A stretch of DNA of 42,487 nt from Pseudomonadota bacterium (GTDB lineage Bacteria > Pseudomonadota > Alphaproteobacteria > Rhizobiales > JAKPQE01). Under the pieces are notes generated by a model that worked only from the letters and a program-made list of their open reading frames with translations, searched no databases and was not told where the DNA came from. The position numbers were made by a program, and so were the translations under genes. The DNA is taken from positions 1 to 42,487 of the forward strand of contig JAKPQE010000093.1 of NCBI GenBank assembly GCA_029572955.1, in the 5' to 3' direction. Positions 31,809-39,791 of this stretch are shown one piece after another (position 1 is the first letter of the stretch; each line of letters begins with the position of its first letter).

Positions 31809-33629
31809 TCAAACGTCCCGGGTCACGAATTCCTTGCGCGAGATCGAGATGCACCGCGTCGGGCACACGTCGAAGCAGGCGCCGCAGCGGATGCATTCGT
31901 TGTTGTCGATCCAGATCGCGCCGACGCGGTTCCATTCGCCGGTCTCCTGCAGCGAGCCGTAGGTGCCGTCGGCATTGATGCCGACGCCCTCGACCATCTT
32001 GATGCAGTTCTTCGGGGCGACGTCGATGCAGGCCCGGCAGAAGATGCAGTTGTCCGGGTCGATCTGGTAGGCGAGGTTGCACAGGTAGCAGCGCTTGGAT
32101 TCCTCGTGGGCGAGGCGGTCGTCGTAGCCGAGCTCCACTTCCCGGTCGAGCGCCTTGCAGCGCTGGCCGAGCTCCTCGGTCGGCATGTGCTGCGGCGTGA
32201 TGAAGTCGAAGGAACGCTCGCGCAGCGGCGCGTCGACGGGGGTAATGCGGACCATCCGCTTGCGCCGTTCGCGGCCCATCAGCCAGGTGTCGATGCCGAG
32301 GGCGACTTCGCGGGCATGGCCGATCGCCTCGATCACCGTCGAGGCGCCGCGGACATAGTCGCCGGCGGCGAACACGCCCTCGACCGAGGTCATGCCGTGG
32401 CCGTCGACGGCGGCGTTGTCCCAGCGGTCGAGCTTGACCTCGACGTCGAGGAAGTCGTGCACGGTCTTCTGGCCGATGGCGATCAAGAGCGTGTCGCACT
32501 CGATGTCGAATTCGGAGCCGTCGATGGCGATCGCCTTGCGCCGGCCGTTGTCGCGCCAGCCGCCGAGGCGGTTCTGGACGAACTGCACCGAGGTGAGATG
32601 ACCGTCCTCGTCGGTGCGGATGTCGACGGGGGTGCGCAGGCCGAGCATGCGCACGTCCTCGCGCTTGGCCTCGAAGATCTCTTCCTTGGTGACCGGGATG
32701 TATTCCTCGCCGGTGCGGATGTGGACCGTCACCTCCTCGCCGCCGAGGCGGCGGGCGACGCGGGCGCAGTCGAGGGCGGTGAAGCCGGCGCCGACCACGG
32801 CGACGCGCTTGCCGACGTGCTTGGGCGTGCCGCGGTGCATGTCGAGCAGGAATTCGAAGCCGTATTCGACATTGCCGATCGAATGGATCTTGTGGCCGGC
32901 CGGATCGTCCTTCAGCGGCAGGTCGATGGCGGCGGCGCAGCCGGTGGTCAGCAGCACCGCGTCGAAGTCGCGCTTGAGATCGGAAAGCGGGATCTCGCCG
33001 GGGCCGTTGCCGATCGAGACGCCGGTCTTCAGCTCGACGCCGAGGCGCAGGGCGTTGTGCAGCTCGACCTTGAGGATGTCGCGCGGCAGGCGGAATTCCG
33101 GAATGCCGTAGCGCAGCATGCCGCCGGCCTCGGCCTCGCGCTCGAAGATCGTCACGTCGTGGCCGAGCAGCGAGAGGTCGTGGGCGGCGGCGACACCGGC
33201 CGGGCCGGCGCCGACGATGGCGATGCGCTTGCCGGAGGGCGTGTAGAGGCTCTCGGTGATGCGGTGGCCGGCATGCTTCAGATCGGCGGCCGAGCGCTTC
33301 AGATTGCAGATGCTGACGGCATCGCCGTTGCCCGGCCAGCCGTGCCGGCACTTCGTTTCGCAGGGCCGCGAACAGATGCGGCCGAGGACGCCGGGCAGGA
33401 CGTTGGCCTCGCGGTTGATCTCGTAGGAGGTGCCGTAGTCGCCCTCCATGATCGACCAGATGTAAGCCGGGATATTCGTCGCCGCCGGGCAGGCGGTCTG
33501 ACAGGGGATGTTCTGGCGGACCCAGCCAATGTCGCGCGGATCGGAGGAGTAATAGGTGTCGGCCGATCGGCCGTTGCCCCGGGTTGCGCGGGAGGGTTCG
33601 GCGGAAGTCCGTTTCGGGCGGTCGTTCAT
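31809..33629 (-). CDS. Iron-sulfur flavoprotein, GltD/NfnB-like with C-terminal ferredoxin domain
   Basis: The protein has 606 residues. The N-terminal domain has GltD-type cysteines (Cys43, 47, 86, 90, 94, 108) for [4Fe-4S] clusters. It is followed by two dinucleotide-binding folds (AIVGAGPAGVAAA near 137 and AVVGAGFTALDCA near 275) and a C-terminal 2x[4Fe-4S] ferredoxin-like segment. The second ferredoxin motif is complete (Cys579, 582, 585, 589, with Cys593). The first has Cys528, 531 and 534 but Ala538 where the CP cysteine is expected. It resembles the NADP-linked flavoprotein subunit of 2-oxoglutarate oxidoreductase from aromatic-degrading Azoarcus. It is first in the kor operon, downstream of an FNR/FixK-type site. 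Confidence 0.9.
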   Translation of the reverse strand: MNDRPKRTSAEPSRATRGNGRSADTYYSSDPRDIGWVRQNIPCQTACPAATNIPAYIWSIMEGDYGTSYEINREANVLPGVLGRICSRPCETKCRHGWPGNGDAVSICNLKRSAADLKHAGHRITESLYTPSGKRIAIVGAGPAGVAAAHDLSLLGHDVTIFEREAEAGGMLRYGIPEFRLPRDILKVELHNALRLGVELKTGVSIGNGPGEIPLSDLKRDFDAVLLTTGCAAAIDLPLKDDPAGHKIHSIGNVEYGFEFLLDMHRGTPKHVGKRVAVVGAGFTALDCARVARRLGGEEVTVHIRTGEEYIPVTKEEIFEAKREDVRMLGLRTPVDIRTDEDGHLTSVQFVQNRLGGWRDNGRRKAIAIDGSEFDIECDTLLIAIGQKTVHDFLDVEVKLDRWDNAAVDGHGMTSVEGVFAAGDYVRGASTVIEAIGHAREVALGIDTWLMGRERRKRMVRITPVDAPLRERSFDFITPQHMPTEELGQRCKALDREVELGYDDRLAHEESKRCYLCNLAYQIDPDNCIFCRACIDVAPKNCIKMVEGVGINADGTYGSLQETGEWNRVGAIWIDNNECIRCGACFDVCPTRCISISRKEFVTRDV

Positions 33630-33824
33630 CGGAGCGTCGTTCGTTTCCTTGCCGCCGGCTCTGCCGCGGACCGCCGGCGCCGCGCCTGACGCTCAGCTCG
33701 GCCTGTCCGCCCGGCCGTTGATGCGGTTTCATCCCGGCTTGCGGTTTTCGGTCGGGCACTGATTCGGCTTGCCGCCCGATCGCATTTCGGATGGCAACGA
33801 AACAACTTGCCCTTCGCCGGCGCA

Positions 33825-33838
33825 TTGACGCCGGTCAA
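33825..33838 (-). promoter_or_regulatory. FNR/FixK/CRP-type binding site
   Basis: TTGAC-GCCG-GTCAA is a perfect palindrome of the CRP/FNR-superfamily form (consensus TTGAT-N4-ATCAA, with variants TTGAC-N4-GTCAA). It lies about 200 bases before the first kor-operon gene and 90 bases after the end of hypF, in a 291-base gap with no other clear element. It suggests oxygen- or redox-dependent control of the oxygen-sensitive 2-oxoacid oxidoreductase. Confidence 0.6.
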
Positions 33839-33920
33839 AACGATTGTGCATCCGGCCGTCTGCGCAATCCAGCGGCAGATGCCGATCATTTAGGCTAATG
33901 CGATGCCAAGGGTTTTCGGC

Positions 33921-36164
33921 TCAGTCGAGCGCGCCGACAAGGGCCCGGCGACCGGCGACGAGGGCCTGGCCGAGGGCGATGCCGCCATCGCCCGGCGGGG
34001 CGCGGCGCGGCAGCAGCGGCTCGATCTCGCGGCGGCGCAGTTCGGCGGCAAGGCCGTCGGCGAGGACGCGGTTGAGGAAACAGCCGCCGGTGAGCGCGAC
34101 CCGGTCGTGGCCTTGCGCCCGGGCGGCCGCCTCGGTCCAGTCGGCAAGGGCGGCGATCAGCGTGCCGTGGAAGCGGTCGGCGCCGGCCTGCGGGTCGAGG
34201 CCGACGAGGCTGTCGAGGAGCGGCAGCAGGTCGAGTACGCCGTTTTCGATACGCCAGCCATCGGCGAGGATCGTCGGCGTCTCGACGAGGGCTTCGAGCA
34301 GCATCGGCGCCTGGCCTTCATAGGAGGCGGTGGGGCAGACGCCGAGAAGGCCGCAGGCGGCATCGAACAGGCGGCCACCGCTCGAGGTCGGCGGCGCCGC
34401 GATGCCGCGATCGAGCAGGCCGGCAAGCGCTCCGGCATGCGGTTCGCCGGCAAAGCGCCTCGCGATCTCGTCGCCGCGGCCGAGGGCATGGAGCGCGGCG
34501 GCGGCCATGCGCCAGGGCTCGCGCGCGGCGCGGTCGCCGCCGGGCTGGGCGAGTTCCCTCAAATGGCCGAGGCGGCGGTAGTCGTAGCCCTCGGCGAGGA
34601 GCATCTCGCCGCCCCAGGCGGCGCCACCGGCGCCGTAGCCGTAGCCGTCGAGGGCAAGGCCGAGGAGCGGGCCGTCGATGGCGTATTCGGCGGCGAGCGC
34701 GGCGACATGGGCATGATGGTGCTGCACGGCGACGGTCGGCAGGCCGAAGGTCTCGGCGTGGCGGGTCGAGAAGAAGTCCGGGTGAAGGTCGTGGGCGACG
34801 GCGACCGGCTCGACGTCGAGGATCGAGAGCAGGTGGGCGACGGTCTCCTCGAAGAAGCGGACCGTCTCGGAGGTGTCCATGTCGCCGACATGCTGGGAGA
34901 GGAACGCCTCGCGGCCGCGGCCGACGCAGACGGTCGCCTTGAGGTGGCCGCCGAGGGCGAGCACCGGCGGCAGCTCGCGGGCAAGGCGGATCGGCACGGG
35001 CACGTAGCCGCGCGCCCGGCGCACGAAGAGCGGGCCGCCAGCGGCGCGGCCGAGCACGCTGTCGTCGGCGCGGATGACGATTTCGCGGTCGTGGCCGACG
35101 ACATGGTCGGCGATGCCGGCGAGGCGGCGCCGGGCCTCGTCGTCGCGGGTGACGAGCGGCTCGCCGCCGGGATTGGCGCTGGTCATGACGAGGGCGAGCG
35201 GCTGGGCCTCGTCGAGCCATGACGTGCCCGCCGGGCGGCCGGCCGCCTCGTGGAAGATGAGGTAGTGGATCGGCGTATAGGGCAGCATCAGGCCGACGGC
35301 GTCGAGGCCGGGGGCGACCGAGGCGGCGAGCGGCGTTGCCGCGCGGGCCGGGACGAGGACGATCGGCCGGGCCGGCGAGGCGAGCAGTTCGCCGTCGGCG
35401 GGGGCGATCCCGGCGAGCGTCGCGGCGCTCGCAAGGTTGGCGACCATTACCGCGAAGGGCTTTTCCTCGCGGTCCTTGCGGCGGCGCAGCTCGGCGACGG
35501 CGGTCTCGTTGGTCGCATCGCAGACGAGGTGGAAGCCGCCGAGACCCTTCAAGGCGACGATGTCGCCGGCGCGGATGCGCGCGAGGATCCATTCGACGGG
35601 CTCGTCGAGGCGCGGGCCGCAGACCGGGCAGGCATTCGGCTCGGCGTGGAAGCGGCGATCGCCGGGATCCTCGTATTCGGCGCGGCAGGCCGGGCAGAGT
35701 TCGAAGGTCGCCATCGAGGTCTGCGGCCGGTCGTAGGGCAGGCGCCGGGTGATGGTGTAGCGCGGGCCGCAATTGGTGCAGTTGACGAAGGGGTAGCGCC
35801 AGCGCCGGTCGGTGGGGTCGAAGAGTTCGGCAAGGCAGTCCGGGCAGACCGCGCTGTCCGGCGTGATCATCGTCGTCGCCCGGCCGCCGATGCTCGGGGC
35901 GATGACGAAGCCGGTGTCGCCGACGGGCGCCATCTCGGTTGCCTCGACGGCGTCGATGTGGGCGAGCGGCGGCGGCTCGCCGAGCAGGGCGACGCGGAAG
36001 ATATTGACGAGGGTGGCGCTGCCCTCGACCTCGATCAGCACGCCTTCGCCGTCATTGGCGACCCAGCCGGACAGGCCATGACGATGTGCGAGGCGGTAGA
36101 CGAAGGGGCGAAAGCCGACCCCTTGCACGGCACCCCGGACACGGATCGACAGGCGCCGCGTCAT
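33921..36164 (-). CDS. hypF: Carbamoyltransferase HypF
   Basis: This 747-residue [NiFe]-hydrogenase maturation protein makes the cyanide ligand precursor: it transfers the carbamoyl group of carbamoyl phosphate to HypE. The domains follow in the usual order. First is an acylphosphatase domain (RVRGAVQGVGFRPFVYRLA, residues 7-25), then a double zinc-finger region (CPDC, CTNC, CPAC, CPVC between about 105 and 185). A YrdC-like domain comes next (LKGLGGFHLVCDA). Last is a Kae1-like carbamoyltransferase domain (QHHHAHVAALAAEY, ending GGCFLN). It starts at 36164, two bases after the hupK stop, so the genes are coupled. Confidence 0.96.
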   Translation of the reverse strand: MTRRLSIRVRGAVQGVGFRPFVYRLAHRHGLSGWVANDGEGVLIEVEGSATLVNIFRVALLGEPPPLAHIDAVEATEMAPVGDTGFVIAPSIGGRATTMITPDSAVCPDCLAELFDPTDRRWRYPFVNCTNCGPRYTITRRLPYDRPQTSMATFELCPACRAEYEDPGDRRFHAEPNACPVCGPRLDEPVEWILARIRAGDIVALKGLGGFHLVCDATNETAVAELRRRKDREEKPFAVMVANLASAATLAGIAPADGELLASPARPIVLVPARAATPLAASVAPGLDAVGLMLPYTPIHYLIFHEAAGRPAGTSWLDEAQPLALVMTSANPGGEPLVTRDDEARRRLAGIADHVVGHDREIVIRADDSVLGRAAGGPLFVRRARGYVPVPIRLARELPPVLALGGHLKATVCVGRGREAFLSQHVGDMDTSETVRFFEETVAHLLSILDVEPVAVAHDLHPDFFSTRHAETFGLPTVAVQHHHAHVAALAAEYAIDGPLLGLALDGYGYGAGGAAWGGEMLLAEGYDYRRLGHLRELAQPGGDRAAREPWRMAAAALHALGRGDEIARRFAGEPHAGALAGLLDRGIAAPPTSSGGRLFDAACGLLGVCPTASYEGQAPMLLEALVETPTILADGWRIENGVLDLLPLLDSLVGLDPQAGADRFHGTLIAALADWTEAAARAQGHDRVALTGGCFLNRVLADGLAAELRRREIEPLLPRRAPPGDGGIALGQALVAGRRALVGALD

Positions 36165-36166
36165 CG

Positions 36167-37357
36167 TCAGGCGATGGCGAGATCGAAGGCGACGCAGGGA
36201 TCGACGGTCATGACGAAGAGGGTCGTCGCCTCGCGCAGGCGCGCCGGGTCGCGCACCCTGGCGCCTTCGAGGCCGGCGACGAGGGGGCCGCGGGCGTGGA
36301 AGTTCCATTCGGTCGGGGCGAGGATGCGATAGCGGGCGATGCGCCCGTCCTCGATCGCGACGTGGTGGTAGAGCCGGCCGCGGGCGGTCTCGACGGCGGC
36401 GGTGCCGGCGCCGGAGGTGATCGCGGGCGTGGCGGGCGTCGCCTCGTCGGTGATCGCGGCGATGGCGGCGGCGAGTTCGTCGCGCCACCAGACGAGATCG
36501 ACCAGCTTGGAGGCAAAGCGCGTCGTCAGGCCGGAGCCGTATTCCTCGGCGAGTTCGGCGATCAGCGGGTGGTCGCGGTGGCGGGCGAGCGAGCCGGTCT
36601 CGAACACCGTGCCGTCGATTTCCGGGGCAGCGGTGAAGGTGCGGTCGTCGTCGGCGGCGAGGCGGGCGGCGATGTCGGCGAGCGCGAGATCGGGCAGGGC
36701 CGGCGTTTCGGCGGCGCCGAAGCCGTTGAGGCGGCGGGCGCCGACGGCGCGCAGGAGCCGGGTCGGCACGGTGTCGTGCTCGGCCGTCCAGAAATCGAAG
36801 GCGTCGAGATCGCCGATCGGATAGGGCGCGCCGGGCTCGGTGCCGAAGACCTCGCAGCGGATGATGCCGTCGATGCGGTCGACGAGGGCGTCGAGGCCCT
36901 TGCGGTTGATGGTCAGGGCGGTGCCGCCGATGCGGTTCCAGACATCCTTCGGCACGAGGTAGCGCGGCACGCGGGCAAGGCTGGCGCGAACGGCGCGGAC
37001 GGCGTCGAAGGCCGGTTCCTTGTCGATGGCGGTCGGAATGTCGAGGAGGACGCGCCAGAGGATCTGGCCGACCGCCTCGCTGGCGACGAGGATGCGCCGG
37101 GCCGCCTTCTGGTTTTCCGAGACGGTGGCGCCGATCGCGGTCTCGACGGCCTCGAGGCCGCAGACGGCCTGGGCGTTGCCGCACAGGCTGAAGACCATCG
37201 GCAGCACGGTCAGCGATTCGGCCGGCGTGCGGTTCTCGAGGATGCCGCTGGCGCCGAGCGGCCGGCTCGAGGCGACGGCGACATCGGCGATGCGCCCGCC
37301 CTGCGAGGCGACGCGGATCGCGATCTCGCCCTCGAGGTTGCTCAGGGTTCCGGTCAT
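36167..37357 (-). CDS. hupK: HupK/HoxV-like hydrogenase maturation scaffold
   Basis: The 396-residue protein resembles the [NiFe]-hydrogenase large subunit in its first 60 residues (EGEIAIRV, MVFSLCGNAQAVCG) and at its very C-terminus (VDPCVAFDLAIA), but lacks the full ligand set. The N-terminal R-x-C-G-x-C is SLCGNAQ, and the C-terminal DPC-x2-C ends as DPCVAF. This matches HupK/HoxV, a scaffold on which the Fe(CN)2CO unit is thought to be built before transfer to the real large subunit of oxygen-exposed uptake hydrogenases. The ATG at 37357 overlaps the hypC stop. Confidence 0.88.
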   Translation of the reverse strand: MTGTLSNLEGEIAIRVASQGGRIADVAVASSRPLGASGILENRTPAESLTVLPMVFSLCGNAQAVCGLEAVETAIGATVSENQKAARRILVASEAVGQILWRVLLDIPTAIDKEPAFDAVRAVRASLARVPRYLVPKDVWNRIGGTALTINRKGLDALVDRIDGIIRCEVFGTEPGAPYPIGDLDAFDFWTAEHDTVPTRLLRAVGARRLNGFGAAETPALPDLALADIAARLAADDDRTFTAAPEIDGTVFETGSLARHRDHPLIAELAEEYGSGLTTRFASKLVDLVWWRDELAAAIAAITDEATPATPAITSGAGTAAVETARGRLYHHVAIEDGRIARYRILAPTEWNFHARGPLVAGLEGARVRDPARLREATTLFVMTVDPCVAFDLAIA

Positions 37358-37614
37358 TCTTGTTGTTCTCCCGGCTTGTCGGCCGCACCGGCGAGGATCG
37401 CCTGCATCTCGTCGAACAGGCGATAGGACTCGGCGGCCGATTCGGCATCCACCTTGTTGACCGCGAAGCGGCGCGCCTGGACGATGAGGTAGTCGCCGAC
37501 CTCGACCGGTTCCGGCAACAACGTCAGGTCGACCCGCAGCCTTTCCCCGTATCTTTCGACAAGGGCGGAAAAGCCGTCGGTTTCGACGACGCGTGCTGGA
37601 ATGGCAAGGCACAT
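37354..37614 (-). CDS. hypC: Hydrogenase chaperone HypC
   Basis: The 86-residue protein begins MCLAIPARVVE, with the essential Cys2 that carries the iron-ligand unit together with HypD. It continues with VEVGDYLIVQARRFAVNKVD, a HypC/HupF-family block. It starts the hypC-hupK-hypF operon and overlaps hupK by four bases. Only this partial set of maturation genes is present; hypA, B, D, E and structural genes are not in the window. Confidence 0.92.
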   Translation of the reverse strand: MCLAIPARVVETDGFSALVERYGERLRVDLTLLPEPVEVGDYLIVQARRFAVNKVDAESAAESYRLFDEMQAILAGAADKPGEQQE

Positions 37615-37740
37615 CTTCCCGGCAACCGTCCTCGTTGGGGCTCTGCGGTCGTGAGCGCCAAAGACTAGGGCCGGACCCGGCGTTCGACAAGGACGCAAGC
37701 GAGCGGATAGGCTCGCGCCCGACAGGCGAAGGACGGATCC

Positions 37741-38541
37741 ATGCGCGGCGGCTCGACGCTCGTCTTCCTCATCATCCTCACCGTTGCCGGCATCATGGTG
37801 CTGGCGGCGACCGAACCCTGGGTGCTTTACGAGGGCCGCGACCGGCTCGGCCGCTTCCTCGCCCCCTATTTCCCGACCTTCCGACAAGCCGTCCAGCCGG
37901 AACGGCCGCCGCTGTCGGAACGCCTCGCGGCGCGCCGAATGGTGCTCGGGGCGCCGGCCTTCCTCCGCATCCACAAGACCCAGTCCGAGCTCGAGGTCTG
38001 GCTGAAGGCCGGGCCGCGCTTCGAATTGTTCGAGACCTACGACATCTGCCGCTGGTCGGGCGATCTCGGGCCGAAGCTGAGAGAGGGCGACGGCCAGGCG
38101 CCGGAGGGCTTCTATCCGGTGACGCGGCGCCAGCTCAATCCGAATTCGGCGCATCACCTCGCCTTCAATCTCGGCTATCCGAACGCCTACGACCGGGCGA
38201 AGGGCCGCACCGGCTCGGCACTGATGGTGCATGGCGGCTGCTCGTCGATCGGCTGCTACGCGATGACCGACCGGGGCATCGACGACGTCTATGCCCTCGT
38301 CGAGGCAGCGCTCGCCAACGGGCAGGGCTCGGTGCCGGTGCTGGTGCTGCCGTTCCGCATGAGCGAGGCGGCGCTCGCCGAGGCCGACGGTACGGCCTGG
38401 GGCGAATTCTGGCGCGACCTCGCGGTCGCCGACCGGCTGTTCGACGAGCAGCGCCTGCCGCCGGCGGCGAGCGTCTGCGGCGGGCGCTACGTCTTCGGCA
38501 GCGCGCCGGGGCCGGGCTGCCGGGCGGTCACCGGCTGGTAG
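37741..38541 (+). CDS. L,D-transpeptidase family protein (YafK-like)
   Basis: The 266-residue protein has an N-terminal signal anchor (hydrophobic residues 6-24) and a YkuD/YafK-type catalytic domain. The active-site motif is HGGCSSIGCYAMTD, with His164 and the nucleophile Cys172; the earlier Cys167 is a variant feature. The preceding FPTFRQAVQPERPPLSERL and AFLRIHKTQSELEVWL are typical of the YafK subgroup, which includes the E. coli amidase DpaA that detaches lipoprotein from peptidoglycan. It acts in the periplasm on peptidoglycan cross-links or attachments. The start follows AAGGACGG. It is divergent from hypC and probably unrelated to it. Confidence 0.9.
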   Translation: MRGGSTLVFLIILTVAGIMVLAATEPWVLYEGRDRLGRFLAPYFPTFRQAVQPERPPLSERLAARRMVLGAPAFLRIHKTQSELEVWLKAGPRFELFETYDICRWSGDLGPKLREGDGQAPEGFYPVTRRQLNPNSAHHLAFNLGYPNAYDRAKGRTGSALMVHGGCSSIGCYAMTDRGIDDVYALVEAALANGQGSVPVLVLPFRMSEAALAEADGTAWGEFWRDLAVADRLFDEQRLPPAASVCGGRYVFGSAPGPGCRAVTGW

Positions 38542-38603
38542 GCGTGCCCGTCGGTCCGGCGTGGATCACGGCGACTCGGAAATTGATGAGCAGCTTCAGG
38601 TTT

Positions 38604-39668
38604 CTAGTCTTTCGCGTTTCCGGGCGGCGAACCGGGTTCCACTTCGCCTGGAAACGCTCTCGGTGCGGCAGCGCGGGCGAGGCGGTCGCGGATCGCTTCG
38701 CCGAGTCCCGTTTCGGGGATCGGCATCACCGCGATCGTCGCCGCGCCGCTGGCATCGAGCCGGGCGAGATGGCCGAAGAGGTTGGCGGCGGCCTCGACCG
38801 TGTCCCCGGCCGGGCTGAGATTGAGCACCATCGCGGCATTGTCGGCGCCGGGCGGCAGGTCGGGGCCGAAGGCGAGCAGCGCTTCGCCGGGCCGGACTTC
38901 GGCCGCCTCGAGCCGGACGCCGGCGGCGGGCGCGTAATGTGACGCGAGCATGCCGGGGGCGCTCGGCCGGGTGTCCTCGATCGTCGGGGCATCCTCGAGC
39001 CTGGCGCCGAGCACCGCCTCGATATCGGCGCGGGAAATGCCGCCGGGGCGCAGCAGGCGGGCCTTGCCGTCGAGGCAGGCGACGATCGTCGATTCGAGGC
39101 CGACCGGGCAGGGGCCGGCATCGACGACGAGGTCGACCCGGTCGCCGAGCCCCTCGACGACGGCATCGGCGGTGGTCGGGCTGAGCCGGCCGGAGGGATT
39201 GGCGCTCGGCGCGGCGAGCGGCCGGCCGAAGGCGGCGATGAGGCCGCGGGTCAGCGGATGGCGCGGCACCCGGAGGGCGATCGTGTCGAGGCCGGCGGTG
39301 ACGAGGTCGGCGACCGGGCTCGCCCGTCGTTTCGGCACGACGAGGGTCAGCGGCCCCGGCCAGAAGGCGTCGGCGAGGCGCCGGGCGGCCGCGTCGAAGA
39401 CGCCGTGGCGCTCGGCGGCGGCGAGGCTTTCGACGTGCGAAATCAGCGGGTTGAAGCTCGGCCGGCCCTTGGCGGCGTAGATCGCGGCGACGGCGCGGGC
39501 GTCGGTGGCGTCGGCGGCAAGGCCGTAGACGGTCTCGGTCGGCAGGGCGACGAGACCACCGCGGGCGAGGACGGCGACGACCGCCCCGGCGAGTGCCGGC
39601 GAGGGTGCGGCCGCGGGATCGGCGGCGAGGCGTTGCGGGTGCACGCCGGCGAAATTGTCCTCGTCCAT
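38604..39668 (-). CDS. L-threonylcarbamoyladenylate synthase (Sua5/TsaC type)
   Basis: The 354-residue protein has the two-domain Sua5 layout. The YrdC domain (about residues 20-215) contains LPTETVYGLAADA, AIYAAKGRPSFNPLI and APSANPSGRLSPTTA. A C-terminal Sua5 domain (about 225-345) begins after the PGMLASHYAPA linker, which is characteristic. It makes threonylcarbamoyl-AMP from threonine, bicarbonate and ATP for the t6A37 modification of tRNAs reading ANN codons. It is essential in most bacteria. The gene stands alone, divergent from the acyl-CoA dehydrogenase. Confidence 0.95.
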   Translation of the reverse strand: MDEDNFAGVHPQRLAADPAAAPSPALAGAVVAVLARGGLVALPTETVYGLAADATDARAVAAIYAAKGRPSFNPLISHVESLAAAERHGVFDAAARRLADAFWPGPLTLVVPKRRASPVADLVTAGLDTIALRVPRHPLTRGLIAAFGRPLAAPSANPSGRLSPTTADAVVEGLGDRVDLVVDAGPCPVGLESTIVACLDGKARLLRPGGISRADIEAVLGARLEDAPTIEDTRPSAPGMLASHYAPAAGVRLEAAEVRPGEALLAFGPDLPPGADNAAMVLNLSPAGDTVEAAANLFGHLARLDASGAATIAVMPIPETGLGEAIRDRLARAAAPRAFPGEVEPGSPPGNAKD

Positions 39669-39791
39669 GACCCTACGTCGTCGTTGACCGGCCGAAGCAC
39701 GGCATTAGAGTAGGCCTCCGCCCTTGGGCAAAACGGCGCCTCCAGCGCGCAATAGAGCCAAATTCTTCCCAGCGTCAAGGACATCCCGGAA

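Noticed and set aside
29139-33689. A 1516-codon open frame on the plus strand opposite the kor operon
   Set aside because: It is the antisense shadow of korA, the FAD protein and the FeS flavoprotein, whose motifs are unmistakable on the minus strand. Its translation is Asp/Glu/Gly/Arg-rich text with no domain; high GC codon bias keeps such frames open.
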